Below are positions 51,528 through 60,375 of a stretch of 64,000 nt of DNA, one piece after another. Position 1 is the stretch's first letter. Each line of letters starts with the position of its first letter. Under the pieces are notes generated by a model, which saw only the letters and a list, made by a program, of their open reading frames with translations, was not told where the DNA came from and ran no database searches. Source of the stretch: Spirosoma agri (GTDB lineage: Bacteria > Bacteroidota > Bacteroidia > Cytophagales > Spirosomataceae); NCBI RefSeq assembly GCF_010747415.1, contig NZ_JAAGNZ010000001.1, positions 1,860,001 through 1,924,000 of the forward strand, written 5' to 3'. Made by a program: the position numbers and the translations under genes.

Positions 51528-53420
51528 TTACTTTTTTACGATCGGCAGGCGCACCTGCGACGGGTATTTGGTCGAATGAAATACCTGATTGTGAGCTACT
51601 ACGCCTTTCACCTCGTCATAATTCGTGCCGCCCGTGTTCATATTGCGGTCAAAACGCGGGAAGTTGCTGCTCGATATTTCGATCCGTATCCGATGACCCG
51701 GTGCAAAATAATTACTCGTTGCCATCGGACTCAGATTGAGCTTGTAGACGTTTCCTTTCGCCATCCAGACTTCTTTATCAAAACCGTCGCGGTAACGGGC
51801 GCGCAGAATGGTCTCGTCCAGATTATAGGCTTTGCCATCGGGATATACATCGATCAGCTTGACCGTGAAGTCCGTGTCTTTAGCATCCGATGCCGTGTAG
51901 AGTGTGGTCTCGATCGACCCAGACAATTCAACGCCTTCGGCAAAGGGTTCGGTTGTATACACCAGAATATCCTGCCGCGTTTCCATCTGGTGCTGATCGA
52001 ACGAACCACCCTGAATCGCCGTGCCCGTGCAGCAGACATTGCCCCCGTAGGACGGAACCGGATAGGCCGGATCATACGCGAAAGCATCCGGCTTCTCGTC
52101 TTTTTCAACGGGTTTGGACGTGAGTTTGCCATCCCCGTATAGGCTATTGGCGTGACCACCGCTGGACAGGTAATAGGTAGTCATTTCGGCATTGGCGGGT
52201 GGCCACGTTTCCGAGGTCTGCCACTTATTAACACCCATCGTGTAGTATCTGACGCGTGGCGTAGTTTTCAGCACATTGTTAGCCTCACCTTTAAGCCAGT
52301 GATCGAACCAGCCGTAGATAAGTGCGTCATAATCCAGCCGGGCATCGCCCACACTACGCTCACCAACAATGGTGTTCTCGGTAGCCCGTTTATAGGCACA
52401 GTGCAGGGTAGGCGCAATCACGAGGAACTGATTGTCGCGCACGTTCGGGTCGGTAGCGTTTTTACGGACATGGTTGAACAGGGCCAGATTCGGGCCGTTT
52501 GAAACGTCGTACCAGGATACAAACCAGTAGCTGGGAACGCCAAACGGCATATTGTCGTGGTAAAGACCACCTTTGTACCAGTCAGGGTCATTGGGTTTGC
52601 GGACAATCATCTTCTCATAGATGCCTTTCTGTCCATTCGCGTTTTTGATGATATCCTGAACGGGTAAGTGTTTCAACCCCTGTGCCCAATCGACTTTCGG
52701 CATCTCGGGAGCCAGGTCGTAAAAGCGCGATACCCGTGTCAGGTCTTCGCTGCTGGCCGTTTTGGGAAAGTTCGGGCGGGCGAATGCATCCGTCTGGGTG
52801 CCGTATAGCCAGGTGGTAAACAACATCTGCTGCGCCCCGCCCCGATACCAGTTACCCTGCTCCATAAACGGACCGACCCGGCCCACGCCAGCCCCAAAAC
52901 CCATCGGCACCATGGCCGCGTGGGAGGGGTGATCCAGCGCAGCTACGGCCATCTGCCATTCGGCGGTAGACGAGCAGCCGTAGGTGCCAATTTTTCCATT
53001 CGACCAGGGCTGTTTGGCCATCCACGAAAAAGCATCGTACCCATCGGTCGTTGGTGGGCCCAGAATGTCCCAGTCGCCCTCTGAAAAGAACTTACCCCGT
53101 TCATTCTGGACTACGTAGGCATACCCGCGTTTTACGGCGTCGAGCGCGGCCTGATAGGCGTTCGGTTTTTGTTCGCCATCGCCCCAGCCGTTAAAATTAT
53201 AGGGTGTTTTAGAGAAAATGATCGGGACCGGTTTATCCGTCTTGGGCCGGTAGATGTCCGTTGCCAGCCGAACGCCATCCCGCATGGGCATCATAACTTT
53301 TTGCTCGATAACGGCAATTTCCTGTAGTTTTTTCAGGATATCTTCCTGAGCCTGGGCATACTGACTGACGCACAAGACGAGGACAAAAGCCAGTCTTGAC
53401 AATAAAGAAATGTGCTTCAT
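51528..53420 (-). CDS. CocE/NonD family hydrolase (S15 X-Pro peptidase family)
   Basis: A 630-residue exported alpha/beta hydrolase. The signal peptide runs from the ATG at 53420 to YAQA before Gln. Early motif: [17 protein letters not shown], the CocE/S15 hallmark. The nucleophile Ser is in [12 protein letters not shown], followed by an Asp and a C-terminal His within the galactose-binding-like jelly-roll domain (about 400-630). Relatives include cocaine esterase, acyl-amide hydrolases and X-Pro dipeptidyl peptidases, so the substrate is uncertain. The frame extends 25 codons upstream without a plausible start. TACCTTGC 26-33 bases before the ATG may be part of its promoter. Confidence 0.88.
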   Translation of the reverse strand: MKHISLLSRLAFVLVLCVSQYAQAQEDILKKLQEIAVIEQKVMMPMRDGVRLATDIYRPKTDKPVPIIFSKTPYNFNGWGDGEQKPNAYQAALDAVKRGYAYVVQNERGKFFSEGDWDILGPPTTDGYDAFSWMAKQPWSNGKIGTYGCSSTAEWQMAVAALDHPSHAAMVPMGFGAGVGRVGPFMEQGNWYRGGAQQMLFTTWLYGTQTDAFARPNFPKTASSEDLTRVSRFYDLAPEMPKVDWAQGLKHLPVQDIIKNANGQKGIYEKMIVRKPNDPDWYKGGLYHDNMPFGVPSYWFVSWYDVSNGPNLALFNHVRKNATDPNVRDNQFLVIAPTLHCAYKRATENTIVGERSVGDARLDYDALIYGWFDHWLKGEANNVLKTTPRVRYYTMGVNKWQTSETWPPANAEMTTYYLSSGGHANSLYGDGKLTSKPVEKDEKPDAFAYDPAYPVPSYGGNVCCTGTAIQGGSFDQHQMETRQDILVYTTEPFAEGVELSGSIETTLYTASDAKDTDFTVKLIDVYPDGKAYNLDETILRARYRDGFDKEVWMAKGNVYKLNLSPMATSNYFAPGHRIRIEISSSNFPRFDRNMNTGGTNYDEVKGVVAHNQVFHSTKYPSQVRLPIVKK

Positions 53421-53476
53421 TGATGTTCGTGTATTGGGTTGGAAGGCAAGGTAGTGAAGTAACGCATTTTGGCCCG

Positions 53477-53523
53477 TAAAACAAAGGAGAGCCACTTGTA
53501 TAAAATGACTCTCCTTTGTTTTA
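53477..53523 (-). terminator. 15-bp perfect hairpin after pyrB
   Basis: TAAAACAAAGGAGAG (53477-53491) pairs perfectly with CTCTCCTTTGTTTTA (53509-53523). It lies 17 bases beyond the pyrB stop; with respect to the minus strand the hairpin ends in a T-containing run, typical of an intrinsic terminator. Confidence 0.85.
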
Positions 53524-53540
53524 TGATCTTCGATGAAACA

Positions 53541-54464
53541 CTACAATTGCGCCAGCAGATACAGCACCGCCATTCGGACGGCAACCCCGTTTTCGACCTG
53601 ATCCAGAATGATCGAGTGCGACGAATCAGCGGCATCGGACGTAAGTTCAACACCCCGGTTGATAGGACCGGGATGCATCAGCACAATAGGTCGGTCGAGG
53701 TCGTCAAGCATCTGTTTGGAGATACCGAAATAGAGCGAATACTCGCGCAGTGATGGGAAATATTTGATCTGCTGCCGCTCCAGCTGAATGCGCAGTACGT
53801 TGGCCACATCGCACCAGTCCAGAGCCGCCCGAACGTCGTGACTAACTTTAACGCCCAGCGCGTCGATGTATTTCGGAATGAGCGTTTTAGGCCCACAAAC
53901 CATCACGTCAGCGCCCTGTTTCTGCAAACAAAAAATATTGGAAAGGGCCACGCGCGAGTGCGTGATGTCGCCGATGATGGCAATGCGCTTACCCGCTACG
54001 TCGCCAAGTTTCTCGCGGATTGAGAACGAGTCGAGCAGGGCCTGTGTGGGGTGTTCGTGTGTGCCGTCGCCTGCATTGACGACATTAGCGTTGATATGTT
54101 TGGTGAGGTAATGGGGAGCGCCGGGGCTGCTGTGCCGCATGACGACCATATCGACCTTCATGGCCAGAATATTATTGACCGTATCCAGCAGCGTTTCGCC
54201 TTTTTTGACCGAACTGCCCGACGCCGAGAAGTTAACCACATCGGCTGATAACCGTTTTTCGGCCAGCTCGAAGGAGAGTCGGGTTCGGGTCGAATTCTCG
54301 AAAAAAACGTTGGCAATGGTCACATCACGCAGCGACGGTACTTTCTTGATGGGGCGGTTGATGACTTCTTTAAACTGTCTGGCCGTTTCCAGAATGAGCT
54401 GAATATCAGATTCGGTCAGGTCTTTTATGCCCACCAAATGGCGGACGCTGAGAGATTGGGCCAT
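53541..54464 (-). CDS. pyrB: Aspartate carbamoyltransferase catalytic subunit
   Basis: A 307-residue enzyme joining carbamoyl phosphate and aspartate in the second step of pyrimidine synthesis. The carbamoyl-phosphate loop is STRTR (58-62) within FFENSTRTRLSFE, with SSVKKGE after it; HPTQ (138-141) and LMHPGPINRGVE complete the active site. No regulatory pyrI gene is beside it. I use the ATG at 54464 instead of the longer frame to 54515 because a promoter (54490-54523) lies between the two. The gene has its own terminator. Confidence 0.96.
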   Translation of the reverse strand: MAQSLSVRHLVGIKDLTESDIQLILETARQFKEVINRPIKKVPSLRDVTIANVFFENSTRTRLSFELAEKRLSADVVNFSASGSSVKKGETLLDTVNNILAMKVDMVVMRHSSPGAPHYLTKHINANVVNAGDGTHEHPTQALLDSFSIREKLGDVAGKRIAIIGDITHSRVALSNIFCLQKQGADVMVCGPKTLIPKYIDALGVKVSHDVRAALDWCDVANVLRIQLERQQIKYFPSLREYSLYFGISKQMLDDLDRPIVLMHPGPINRGVELTSDAADSSHSIILDQVENGVAVRMAVLYLLAQL

Positions 54465-54489
54465 GGACGAAGTAGAACTATAAATTGGG

Positions 54490-54523
54490 CAAAGATAGCG
54501 TTCCTTCCCACGCAATGGGCAAA
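54490..54523 (-). promoter_or_regulatory. pyrB promoter within a 10-bp direct repeat
   Basis: On the minus strand TTTG (54523-54520) and TATCTTTG (54497-54490) match the -33/-7 boxes with a 22-base spacer; transcription would start about 20 bases before the pyrB ATG at 54464. Each box lies in a copy of TGGGCAAAGA (plus-strand 54486-54495 and 54516-54525), a direct repeat exactly 30 bases apart. Confidence 0.7.
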
Positions 54524-54539
54524 GACAAACCGGCTTTTT

Positions 54540-55970
54540 TCACTCCCCGCCAAATGGAAACAGCGCAGATGCTACATGCGACGCCTTCATCAACTGGCCG
54601 AGTTCGTTCGCTTTGCCGGGGTATTTTGCCGCCAGGTTCTGGGTTTCAGCCGGATCGTTCGACAGGTTATAGAGTTCAACGGTCCCATTCGGTTCTTTGC
54701 TAACCTGTAGACGAACCGCTTTCCAGTTGCCCTGCCGAATAGCCTGTCGGCCGCCCCCTTCGTGAAACTCCCAATAGAGGTACTCGTGCTTTTTCTGCGA
54801 CCCCTTGCCCGTCAGCGATGGTACGATCGATAGTCCATCGAGATGAGCGGGTGTTGGCGTACCGGCCAGTTCAGCAAAGGTGGGTAGCAAGTCCCAGAAT
54901 GCACCGATGTAATCGCTTTTGGTGCCGGGTTTGATACCATCCGGCCAACGGGCCAGCAAAGGTACACGGATTCCACCTTCGTACAGATCGCGTTTAACGC
55001 CACGAAAGCCACCGCTACTGTTGAAAAATGCTGGGTCGGCCCCACCTTCCGTGTGTGGCCCGTTGTCGCTGGAGAAGATGACGAGCGTATTCCGATCTAG
55101 ACCATTTGCTTTTAATGTGGCCAGCACTTGCCCCACGTACATATCGAGCCGGGTTACCATGGCGGCAAAGGTTGCCCTTGAATACGCCTGCGAAGTATAA
55201 CCCCCCGTTTTTGCATCGGGTCCGTAGTCGGCTCCTTTGAATGGTTTTTCGGCAAATTTGCCCTTGTAGTGAGCGAAAATACTGTCGTCGGGAACTACCA
55301 GTTCGGCGTGGGGTAACGTGTAGGGGAGAAACAGGAAGAACGGTTGCTTGTTGGCCTGCCCGGCCAGAAAATTGAGCGCCTGTTTTTGAATGAGGTCGGG
55401 GGCGTAGTCGTTCGTTTGCTGAAGGTTCTGGTTGGCCGTCAGCACGATTTTTCGTTCATCAGCCCAGAGATGATTCGGGTAAGCACGATGGGCCAGCGCC
55501 TGACAATTGTAGCCGTAAAAGCGGTCGAAACCTTGGTTTATTGGGTCGCCCGACGAACCGACCGGGCCCAGCCCCCATTTGCCGAAAGCCGCCGTTTTGT
55601 ATCCGGCTTTTTGCAGAAGTTCGGCCACCGTAGTCACCGAGTCGGCAAGGGGTTGTTGCCCTTCGGGTTGCACTTCTTTGTTGCCCCGGATGTACGTATG
55701 GCCCGTATGCTGCCCCGTCAGCAGCGAAGAGCGCGAGGGTGCACAAACCGACGTACCCGCGTAGAATTGCGTAAACCGAATGCCCTCTGCCGCAAGTCGG
55801 TCGATGTTAGGCGTTTTAATCAGCTTCTGCCCGTAAACCCCCACATCGCCGTAACCCAGATCGTCGGCCAGAATAAAAATGATATTGGGACGAAGCGGTT
55901 TTCTGCTTTGCGCTTTTAGGCAAGTGCATAAGGAGAGGACGCTGAGAATAGCGAAGAAAAATCTGGCCAT
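54540..55970 (-). CDS. Cys-type sulfatase (arylsulfatase family)
   Basis: A 476-residue exported sulfatase (signal peptide ending CLKA before Gln21). The metal site begins NIIFILADDLGYGDVG, and the formylglycine motif is CAPSR at 76-80, so Cys76 must be oxidised by a maturase to be active. GKWGLG and the later SSDNG motif are typical. The substrate may be a sulfated polysaccharide, but no SusCD pair or other glycan hydrolase besides the GH13 gene is near. The gene stop is 17 bases from the pyrB -33 box, so the sulfatase transcript probably reads into the pyrB promoter region. Confidence 0.93.
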   Translation of the reverse strand: MARFFFAILSVLSLCTCLKAQSRKPLRPNIIFILADDLGYGDVGVYGQKLIKTPNIDRLAAEGIRFTQFYAGTSVCAPSRSSLLTGQHTGHTYIRGNKEVQPEGQQPLADSVTTVAELLQKAGYKTAAFGKWGLGPVGSSGDPINQGFDRFYGYNCQALAHRAYPNHLWADERKIVLTANQNLQQTNDYAPDLIQKQALNFLAGQANKQPFFLFLPYTLPHAELVVPDDSIFAHYKGKFAEKPFKGADYGPDAKTGGYTSQAYSRATFAAMVTRLDMYVGQVLATLKANGLDRNTLVIFSSDNGPHTEGGADPAFFNSSGGFRGVKRDLYEGGIRVPLLARWPDGIKPGTKSDYIGAFWDLLPTFAELAGTPTPAHLDGLSIVPSLTGKGSQKKHEYLYWEFHEGGGRQAIRQGNWKAVRLQVSKEPNGTVELYNLSNDPAETQNLAAKYPGKANELGQLMKASHVASALFPFGGE

Positions 55971-55979
55971 GCTGGTGAA

Positions 55980-56108
55980 GTAGGGCGGGTGGAAACCCGC
56001 AGTTGTATCAGTGCGTAAACGTTGTCAATGTTTATAGGGCCAATGAGCGCAGCTACCAAAAAGCCGCAGTTGCATGCGTCTATAAAAGCGGGTTTCTACC
56101 CGCTCTAC
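55980..56108. repeat. REP-like inverted repeat pair
   Basis: Positions 55980-56000 (starting GTAGGGCGGGTGGAAACC) and 56088-56108 (ending TTTCTACCCGCTCTAC) are inverted copies with two differences across 21 bases, 87 bases apart. CCGCAGTTG recurs near both arms (about 55997 and 56064). The right arm overlaps the stop codon of the M28 peptidase gene. The form resembles repeated extragenic palindromes. Confidence 0.65.
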
Positions 56109-57037
56109 TGCACGGTAGTGAAATTCATCTTGGGTTGCTGCGTGGCGTTTTCGAGAAGCTTGATCTCTAAACGGAGAATGGCTTCTTCGGCTTTGGCGTC
56201 AATTTTGTCGGGGTCGTCGGTGGGCTTGTGGTAGTCGGGGTGGCCGCCGGTATGGAAAAACAGAACCGGAATCTGTTTGGCATAAAAAGCCGCATTGTCC
56301 GATCCGCCGTTGCCCGGTCGATCGGTGAAAAATTTGATCGGGCTCTCGACACCCTTAAAGACAGTTGGCCAGGCATCGCTCGTTCCGTATCCACCAATGC
56401 CCACGCCCCGCTCGGGATTATACCGACCAATCATATCCATGCAGATCATGCAGTTCATTTTCGCCAAAGGCAGCGTCGGATTGTTCAGGAAATAGCGGGA
56501 GCCCTGCAAGCCCAATTCCTCCGCCCCGAAGGCCATAAATAAAAAATTATACGGCTCTTTCACGCCATTGCCAGAGAAGTACCGGGCTGTTTCCAGCAGT
56601 CCGGCTACGCCCGACGCATTGTCGTCGGCGCCATTATGAATTTTGCCTTCGGGCTGTGTTTCCAGCGAACTGCCCTGCCGTCCCAGGCCCAAATGGTCGT
56701 AGTGCGCACCGATGACGATGGTATAGGGAGCGCCGTTATCCAGAAAACCGATCACATTGGTTGCTTTACGCAAGCTGTCAGGAACGACGATTCGCCTGAT
56801 CTTAGCCGTGAACGGTTGGTAGTAACCATCGGTTCCCAGCGGTGTCAGGCCCAGCTTTTTGAAGTTGCGGGCGATGTAGGCAGCCGCTTTCGCGTTTTCA
56901 GGACTGCCGGTTCCCCGACCCTGCATATGATCCGAAGCGAGTTTTTCGATGTGTCGGCTGATGCGTTTCGCCGATGGTTCCTGTCCGAAGGTAGGGGCCG
57001 TCGCCAATAGTAACAGACAGAGTAGAAGTGATTTCAT
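56105..57037 (-). CDS. M28 family metallopeptidase
   Basis: A 310-residue exported di-zinc peptidase. The signal peptide starts at the ATG at 57037 and ends APTFG. After a helix with SDHMQGRGTGSPEN comes the catalytic fold: GAHYDHLG (first His ligand and Asp), GADDNASGVAGLLE (bridging Asp), AFGAEELGLQGS (catalytic Glu pair), MDMIGRYN (Asp ligand) and a final FFHTGGHPDYH (His ligand). All ligands are present. It acts as an aminopeptidase or carboxypeptidase in the envelope. The frame continues 49 codons upstream through a hairpin, which argues against a longer start. Confidence 0.93.
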   Translation of the reverse strand: MKSLLLCLLLLATAPTFGQEPSAKRISRHIEKLASDHMQGRGTGSPENAKAAAYIARNFKKLGLTPLGTDGYYQPFTAKIRRIVVPDSLRKATNVIGFLDNGAPYTIVIGAHYDHLGLGRQGSSLETQPEGKIHNGADDNASGVAGLLETARYFSGNGVKEPYNFLFMAFGAEELGLQGSRYFLNNPTLPLAKMNCMICMDMIGRYNPERGVGIGGYGTSDAWPTVFKGVESPIKFFTDRPGNGGSDNAAFYAKQIPVLFFHTGGHPDYHKPTDDPDKIDAKAEEAILRLEIKLLENATQQPKMNFTTVQ

Positions 57038-57079
57038 GAATACGTTCGTTGCCGAAAATAGATTTGTGTACAATCGAGG

Positions 57080-57146
57080 TTGCTGGCTGAACGGTGTCAT
57101 GCGCCACATCTCAACGGTTTGGCGCATGACACCGTTCAGCCAGCAA
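57080..57146 (-). terminator. 27-bp perfect hairpin after the GH13 gene
   Basis: Positions 57080-57106 (starting TTGCTGGCTGAACGG) pair perfectly over 27 bp with 57120-57146 (ending CCGTTCAGCCAGCAA) around a 13-base loop. It lies 53 bases beyond the alpha-amylase-family stop and 43 bases before the M28 start. Confidence 0.8.
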
Positions 57147-57198
57147 TTCATATAGTCAGGACTAATCCCCTGGGAGTTAGTCATTTGTACGTACAGAC

Positions 57199-58797
57199 TT
57201 ACTCCACAACTACACAGCTGTAGGCGGGAATCGTAATCGTGTCACCAATCAGCAAACTACCCTGTGCCGTTGCGAACACAATGCGTCGGCACCACTCTTC
57301 GGTGGGGGACAAAACAACGTCGATTGGTTTGCCGGTAAGGTTATGAACAACCAGGACGCGCTGATCATTCGTTGACTCCTGCCGTATGAATGCCAGAATC
57401 CCTTTCTGGCGAATGCCCACCTGTACCAGCCGGCTCAGGTTGTTGTTCAGAATTGAATGACTATTTCGAAACTGGATCAGGCGTTTGTAATGGTTGAGAA
57501 GCGATTCCGGATCCGCTTCCTGTTGCGCGACGGGCCGAACTGTCTGGCTGGTTGAGTAGGTGCCTCTGCGCCACCGCGTGCGCTGGGTGTCTTTCGCGCG
57601 GATATCCCACAGGAAAGGCTCCCGAATTGATTCATCGGGTTTCATGCCCAGCATCCCAATTTCCTCCCCGTAATACACGTAGGGTAAACCCGGCAGCGTC
57701 AACAGGAGGTTTGCCGCTACGTTTAGCCGGGCCATCGTCTGTTGATCCGATTTGCCCTTCACTAAACTACCGATTCGGTTCTGATCGTGGTTCGACAGGA
57801 GCAGCGCATCGATGAAGTTTGGGTTGACCCGACTGAAGGTTGCATGGACATACGACAGGTACTCGATCAGATCTTCCGTATCGTTTTCTTTCCGGACAAT
57901 TTCTGTCAGCATCAGCTGAAGGTCGAAATTGAAGTTGGCTTTCAAGCCCCGAAAGTAAGGCGCGATCCGGTCGGGACGCGTCCAGACCTCGCCAACTGTA
58001 TAAGCGCCGGACGGGCCGTCGCCACGGGTGGCAGCTTCGACGACCTGGCCGAATTGGGTCCAGAACTCGTGATTTTTGGGTTCTTCGGACTCGCGGTACA
58101 GATGACGGGCCGCATCGAGCCGAAAGCCATCGACGCCAACCTCGTTAAGCCAATAGCGGGCAATCGCAAATACCGCATCCCGAACCGGCTGGTGATCAAA
58201 GTTCAGGTCGGGCATCCCACTCCAGAACATGGCGTAATACTGCTCGGTGTAGCGGGCTCCACGAACCGAATGCCAGGGACTGCGTTCGCCCGAGTCGGCA
58301 GTAATGTCGCGGGTGGCTAGCTTACGGCGTTTGATTTCGTCGGGCTTGAGCCATTTATAGTAGTGCCAGTACGGATTGTCGGGTCCTTTGGCGGCTTCCT
58401 GAAACCAGGGGTGACGGACGCTGGTGTGGTGAATAACCAGATCGATGATCACGGCAATGCCCCGCTGGTGGGCTTCCGAAATCAGCCGCCTGAAATCGTC
58501 CATCGTCCCGTAGTCCGGATCAATACCGTAATAGTCGGTAACGTCGTATTTGTGGTAGGTCGGTGAGGGGCTGATGGGCATGAGCCAGATGGCCGATATG
58601 CCGAGGCCTTTCAGGTAGTCGAGGTTGTTGGTTACGCCGTTGAGATCACCGATGCCATCGCCGTTGGAGTCGGCAAACGAGCGAACGAAGATTTCGTAAT
58701 GGACGCCCGACCAGCCGATTTGACCATGATTATCAGATGAGCCATTACCGGCATGGCGGGTAGTTACCGTTGACGACGTTGAGCGTTCAGGTTGCAT
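57199..58797 (-). CDS. GH13 alpha-amylase family enzyme (trehalose synthase/alpha-glucosidase type)
   Basis: A 532-residue cytoplasmic-looking protein (no signal peptide). The barrel starts VHYEIFVRSFADSNGDGIGD and contains the four GH13 conserved regions: DLVIHHTS, GFRLDAARH with nucleophile Asp228, the acid/base Glu270 in TVGEVWT, and LLSNHDQNR with Asp338. A domain B follows strand 3, and a beta C-terminal domain ends the protein. The pattern fits alpha-glucosidases, trehalose synthases or related transferases acting on short glucosides; the exact one is not readable. It is flanked by its own 27-bp hairpin. Confidence 0.92.
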   Translation of the reverse strand: MQPERSTSSTVTTRHAGNGSSDNHGQIGWSGVHYEIFVRSFADSNGDGIGDLNGVTNNLDYLKGLGISAIWLMPISPSPTYHKYDVTDYYGIDPDYGTMDDFRRLISEAHQRGIAVIIDLVIHHTSVRHPWFQEAAKGPDNPYWHYYKWLKPDEIKRRKLATRDITADSGERSPWHSVRGARYTEQYYAMFWSGMPDLNFDHQPVRDAVFAIARYWLNEVGVDGFRLDAARHLYRESEEPKNHEFWTQFGQVVEAATRGDGPSGAYTVGEVWTRPDRIAPYFRGLKANFNFDLQLMLTEIVRKENDTEDLIEYLSYVHATFSRVNPNFIDALLLSNHDQNRIGSLVKGKSDQQTMARLNVAANLLLTLPGLPYVYYGEEIGMLGMKPDESIREPFLWDIRAKDTQRTRWRRGTYSTSQTVRPVAQQEADPESLLNHYKRLIQFRNSHSILNNNLSRLVQVGIRQKGILAFIRQESTNDQRVLVVHNLTGKPIDVVLSPTEEWCRRIVFATAQGSLLIGDTITIPAYSCVVVE

Positions 58798-58929
58798 TCA
58801 GAGAAAACGAAGATAAATCAATGGAAACGAAGAAACGAGTTGCCGGTTGCTGGGTTTACGACTGGTGTAAGCTGCGCGGGTATTCCGGCACTACCCGTTC
58901 AGACGGACAGACTGTATAATAAGGACCAG

Positions 58930-59523
58930 CTAGGCTTCAAACGCTTTTAGCGCCTGATACACCCGATGCGTCGGCAGGCCCATGACGGTATAAAAGGAAC
59001 CGTCGAGCCGCTCGATACCAACCAGGCCAACAAAGTCCTGCGCCCCGTACGAACCCGCCTTGTCGAACGGTTTACATACCCGAATGTAATAGGAAATTTC
59101 GGCATCGGTGAGTGTCGAAAACCGAACGACGGTTTCATCCGTAAAGGACTGTAGACTATACGGTACTGAATCGTCTGTTGGTGTCAGGATGGCAACGCCG
59201 GTTCGGACCCGGTGCGTCTGCCCGGATAAGGCTCGTAACATCCGGTGGGCATCCGCTTCGTCCTGGGGTTTGTTCAGGATCTGATTATCCAGGATTACGA
59301 CCGTATCGGCGCAAAGAACGATGCGGTTGCCTAAATCGGGCACGAATTGTGCTGCTTTCTGCCGGGCAAGGTACTCGGCCACCTCGTTGGCGGGCATCGT
59401 TTCGGGAAATGATTCATCGGTGGGGCGGGTTTCAACCGTGAACTGGAACCCTGCATCGGCCATGAGTTGTTTCCGGCGGGGTGATCCCGAAGCCAGCACC
59501 AGTGGGTAGCGTAACGTTAGCAT
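58930..59523 (-). CDS. Maf family nucleoside triphosphate pyrophosphatase
   Basis: A 197-residue cytoplasmic Maf/YhdE-type enzyme that hydrolyses dTTP/UTP or modified nucleotides to prevent their misuse. The family start LVLASGSPRRKQLM is complete, followed by DESFPE, NEVAEYLARQKA, LCADTVV and the GAQDFVGLVGIERLDGSFYTVMGLP segment. The length equals the family norm. The ATG at 59523 is followed upstream by a gap shared with the divergent GNAT gene. Confidence 0.94.
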   Translation of the reverse strand: MLTLRYPLVLASGSPRRKQLMADAGFQFTVETRPTDESFPETMPANEVAEYLARQKAAQFVPDLGNRIVLCADTVVILDNQILNKPQDEADAHRMLRALSGQTHRVRTGVAILTPTDDSVPYSLQSFTDETVVRFSTLTDAEISYYIRVCKPFDKAGSYGAQDFVGLVGIERLDGSFYTVMGLPTHRVYQALKAFEA

Positions 59524-59716
59524 GTAAGAAAAAGAAAGCGAACCGGGCAGCCGGTGTTCGTATGAAAATGCGCTTGACGAAGTTGTGCGTTCGTAGGTGT
59601 ACGTTGTTCGATTAAAGATAACTGGCGAATTTCGTATTATATTCGTAATAGTACCAGTATAGTGCCTAATTGCTGACTGCCATCACCCAACTGATTCTTT
59701 AGTAAATCACACATCC

Positions 59717-60247
59717 TTGTTGATCCGAACCGCTACCCCGTCTGATGCGCCCTTGCTCACTGAGCTAGCCGCCAAAACAATGCGCGAAGCCTTTGGCCCA
59801 CCCCATAACCCCGCCCCACTCGTTGAGGAATACATCGACACATCGATCACACAACCGATACTGGAAGCGGAGCTGGCCGATCCAAAGTCGGTATTTTTCG
59901 TGCTCGAACTGGCTGATAAAACGCCTATAGGCTACGCAAAACTTCGCCGGACCAAACCGCTCAGACAACTGTCTCCGGCCTTTCGGAAGGCGGGTAAAGC
60001 CATTGAAATTCAGCGAATTTATCTGTTGCAGAACCAGGTAGGGCAGGGGCAGGGTCGCCTGCTGATGGAGCACTGCCTGGCCTGGGCGCGCGAAGCGGGT
60101 TACGAGGCTGTCTGGCTGGGCGTCTGGGAGCGCAACGAACGGGCTATTGCGTTCTACCAGAAACTGGGCTTCGAACGGATTGGCTTTCATTATTTCCAGT
60201 TTGGTGCCGAGCGACAGCGGGATTTTTGGCTGCAAAAACAGTTATAA
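59717..60247 (+). CDS. GNAT family N-acetyltransferase
   Basis: A 176-residue acetyltransferase. The acetyl-CoA site is RIYLLQNQVGQGQGRLLMEH, a Q/RxxGxG/A loop, preceded by VFFVLELADKTPIGYAKL and followed by VWLGVWERNERAIAFYQKLGF. The substrate is unknown; related proteins act on small molecules such as polyamines or on antibiotics. The start is TTG: the frame upstream hits a TAG at 59660 with no ATG or GTG. A second TTG at 59720 is equally possible. It is divergent from maf. Confidence 0.9.
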   Translation: MLIRTATPSDAPLLTELAAKTMREAFGPPHNPAPLVEEYIDTSITQPILEAELADPKSVFFVLELADKTPIGYAKLRRTKPLRQLSPAFRKAGKAIEIQRIYLLQNQVGQGQGRLLMEHCLAWAREAGYEAVWLGVWERNERAIAFYQKLGFERIGFHYFQFGAERQRDFWLQKQL

Positions 60248-60375
60248 GTCCGTATATCGTTATCCGATGGGTGGGTAGCTACGGCAGCGAACGAGATTAT
60301 CGAAAAATACTAAAAATAAGTTGCGCATCGCCTAAACGAAAGGTGACGTTAGCACTCTAAACAAAAACAGATACA

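Noticed and set aside
56105-57184. Longer M28 peptidase start at 57184
   Set aside because: The extra 49 codons run through a 27-bp hairpin and lack a signal-peptide layout; the ATG at 57037 begins a proper signal peptide.
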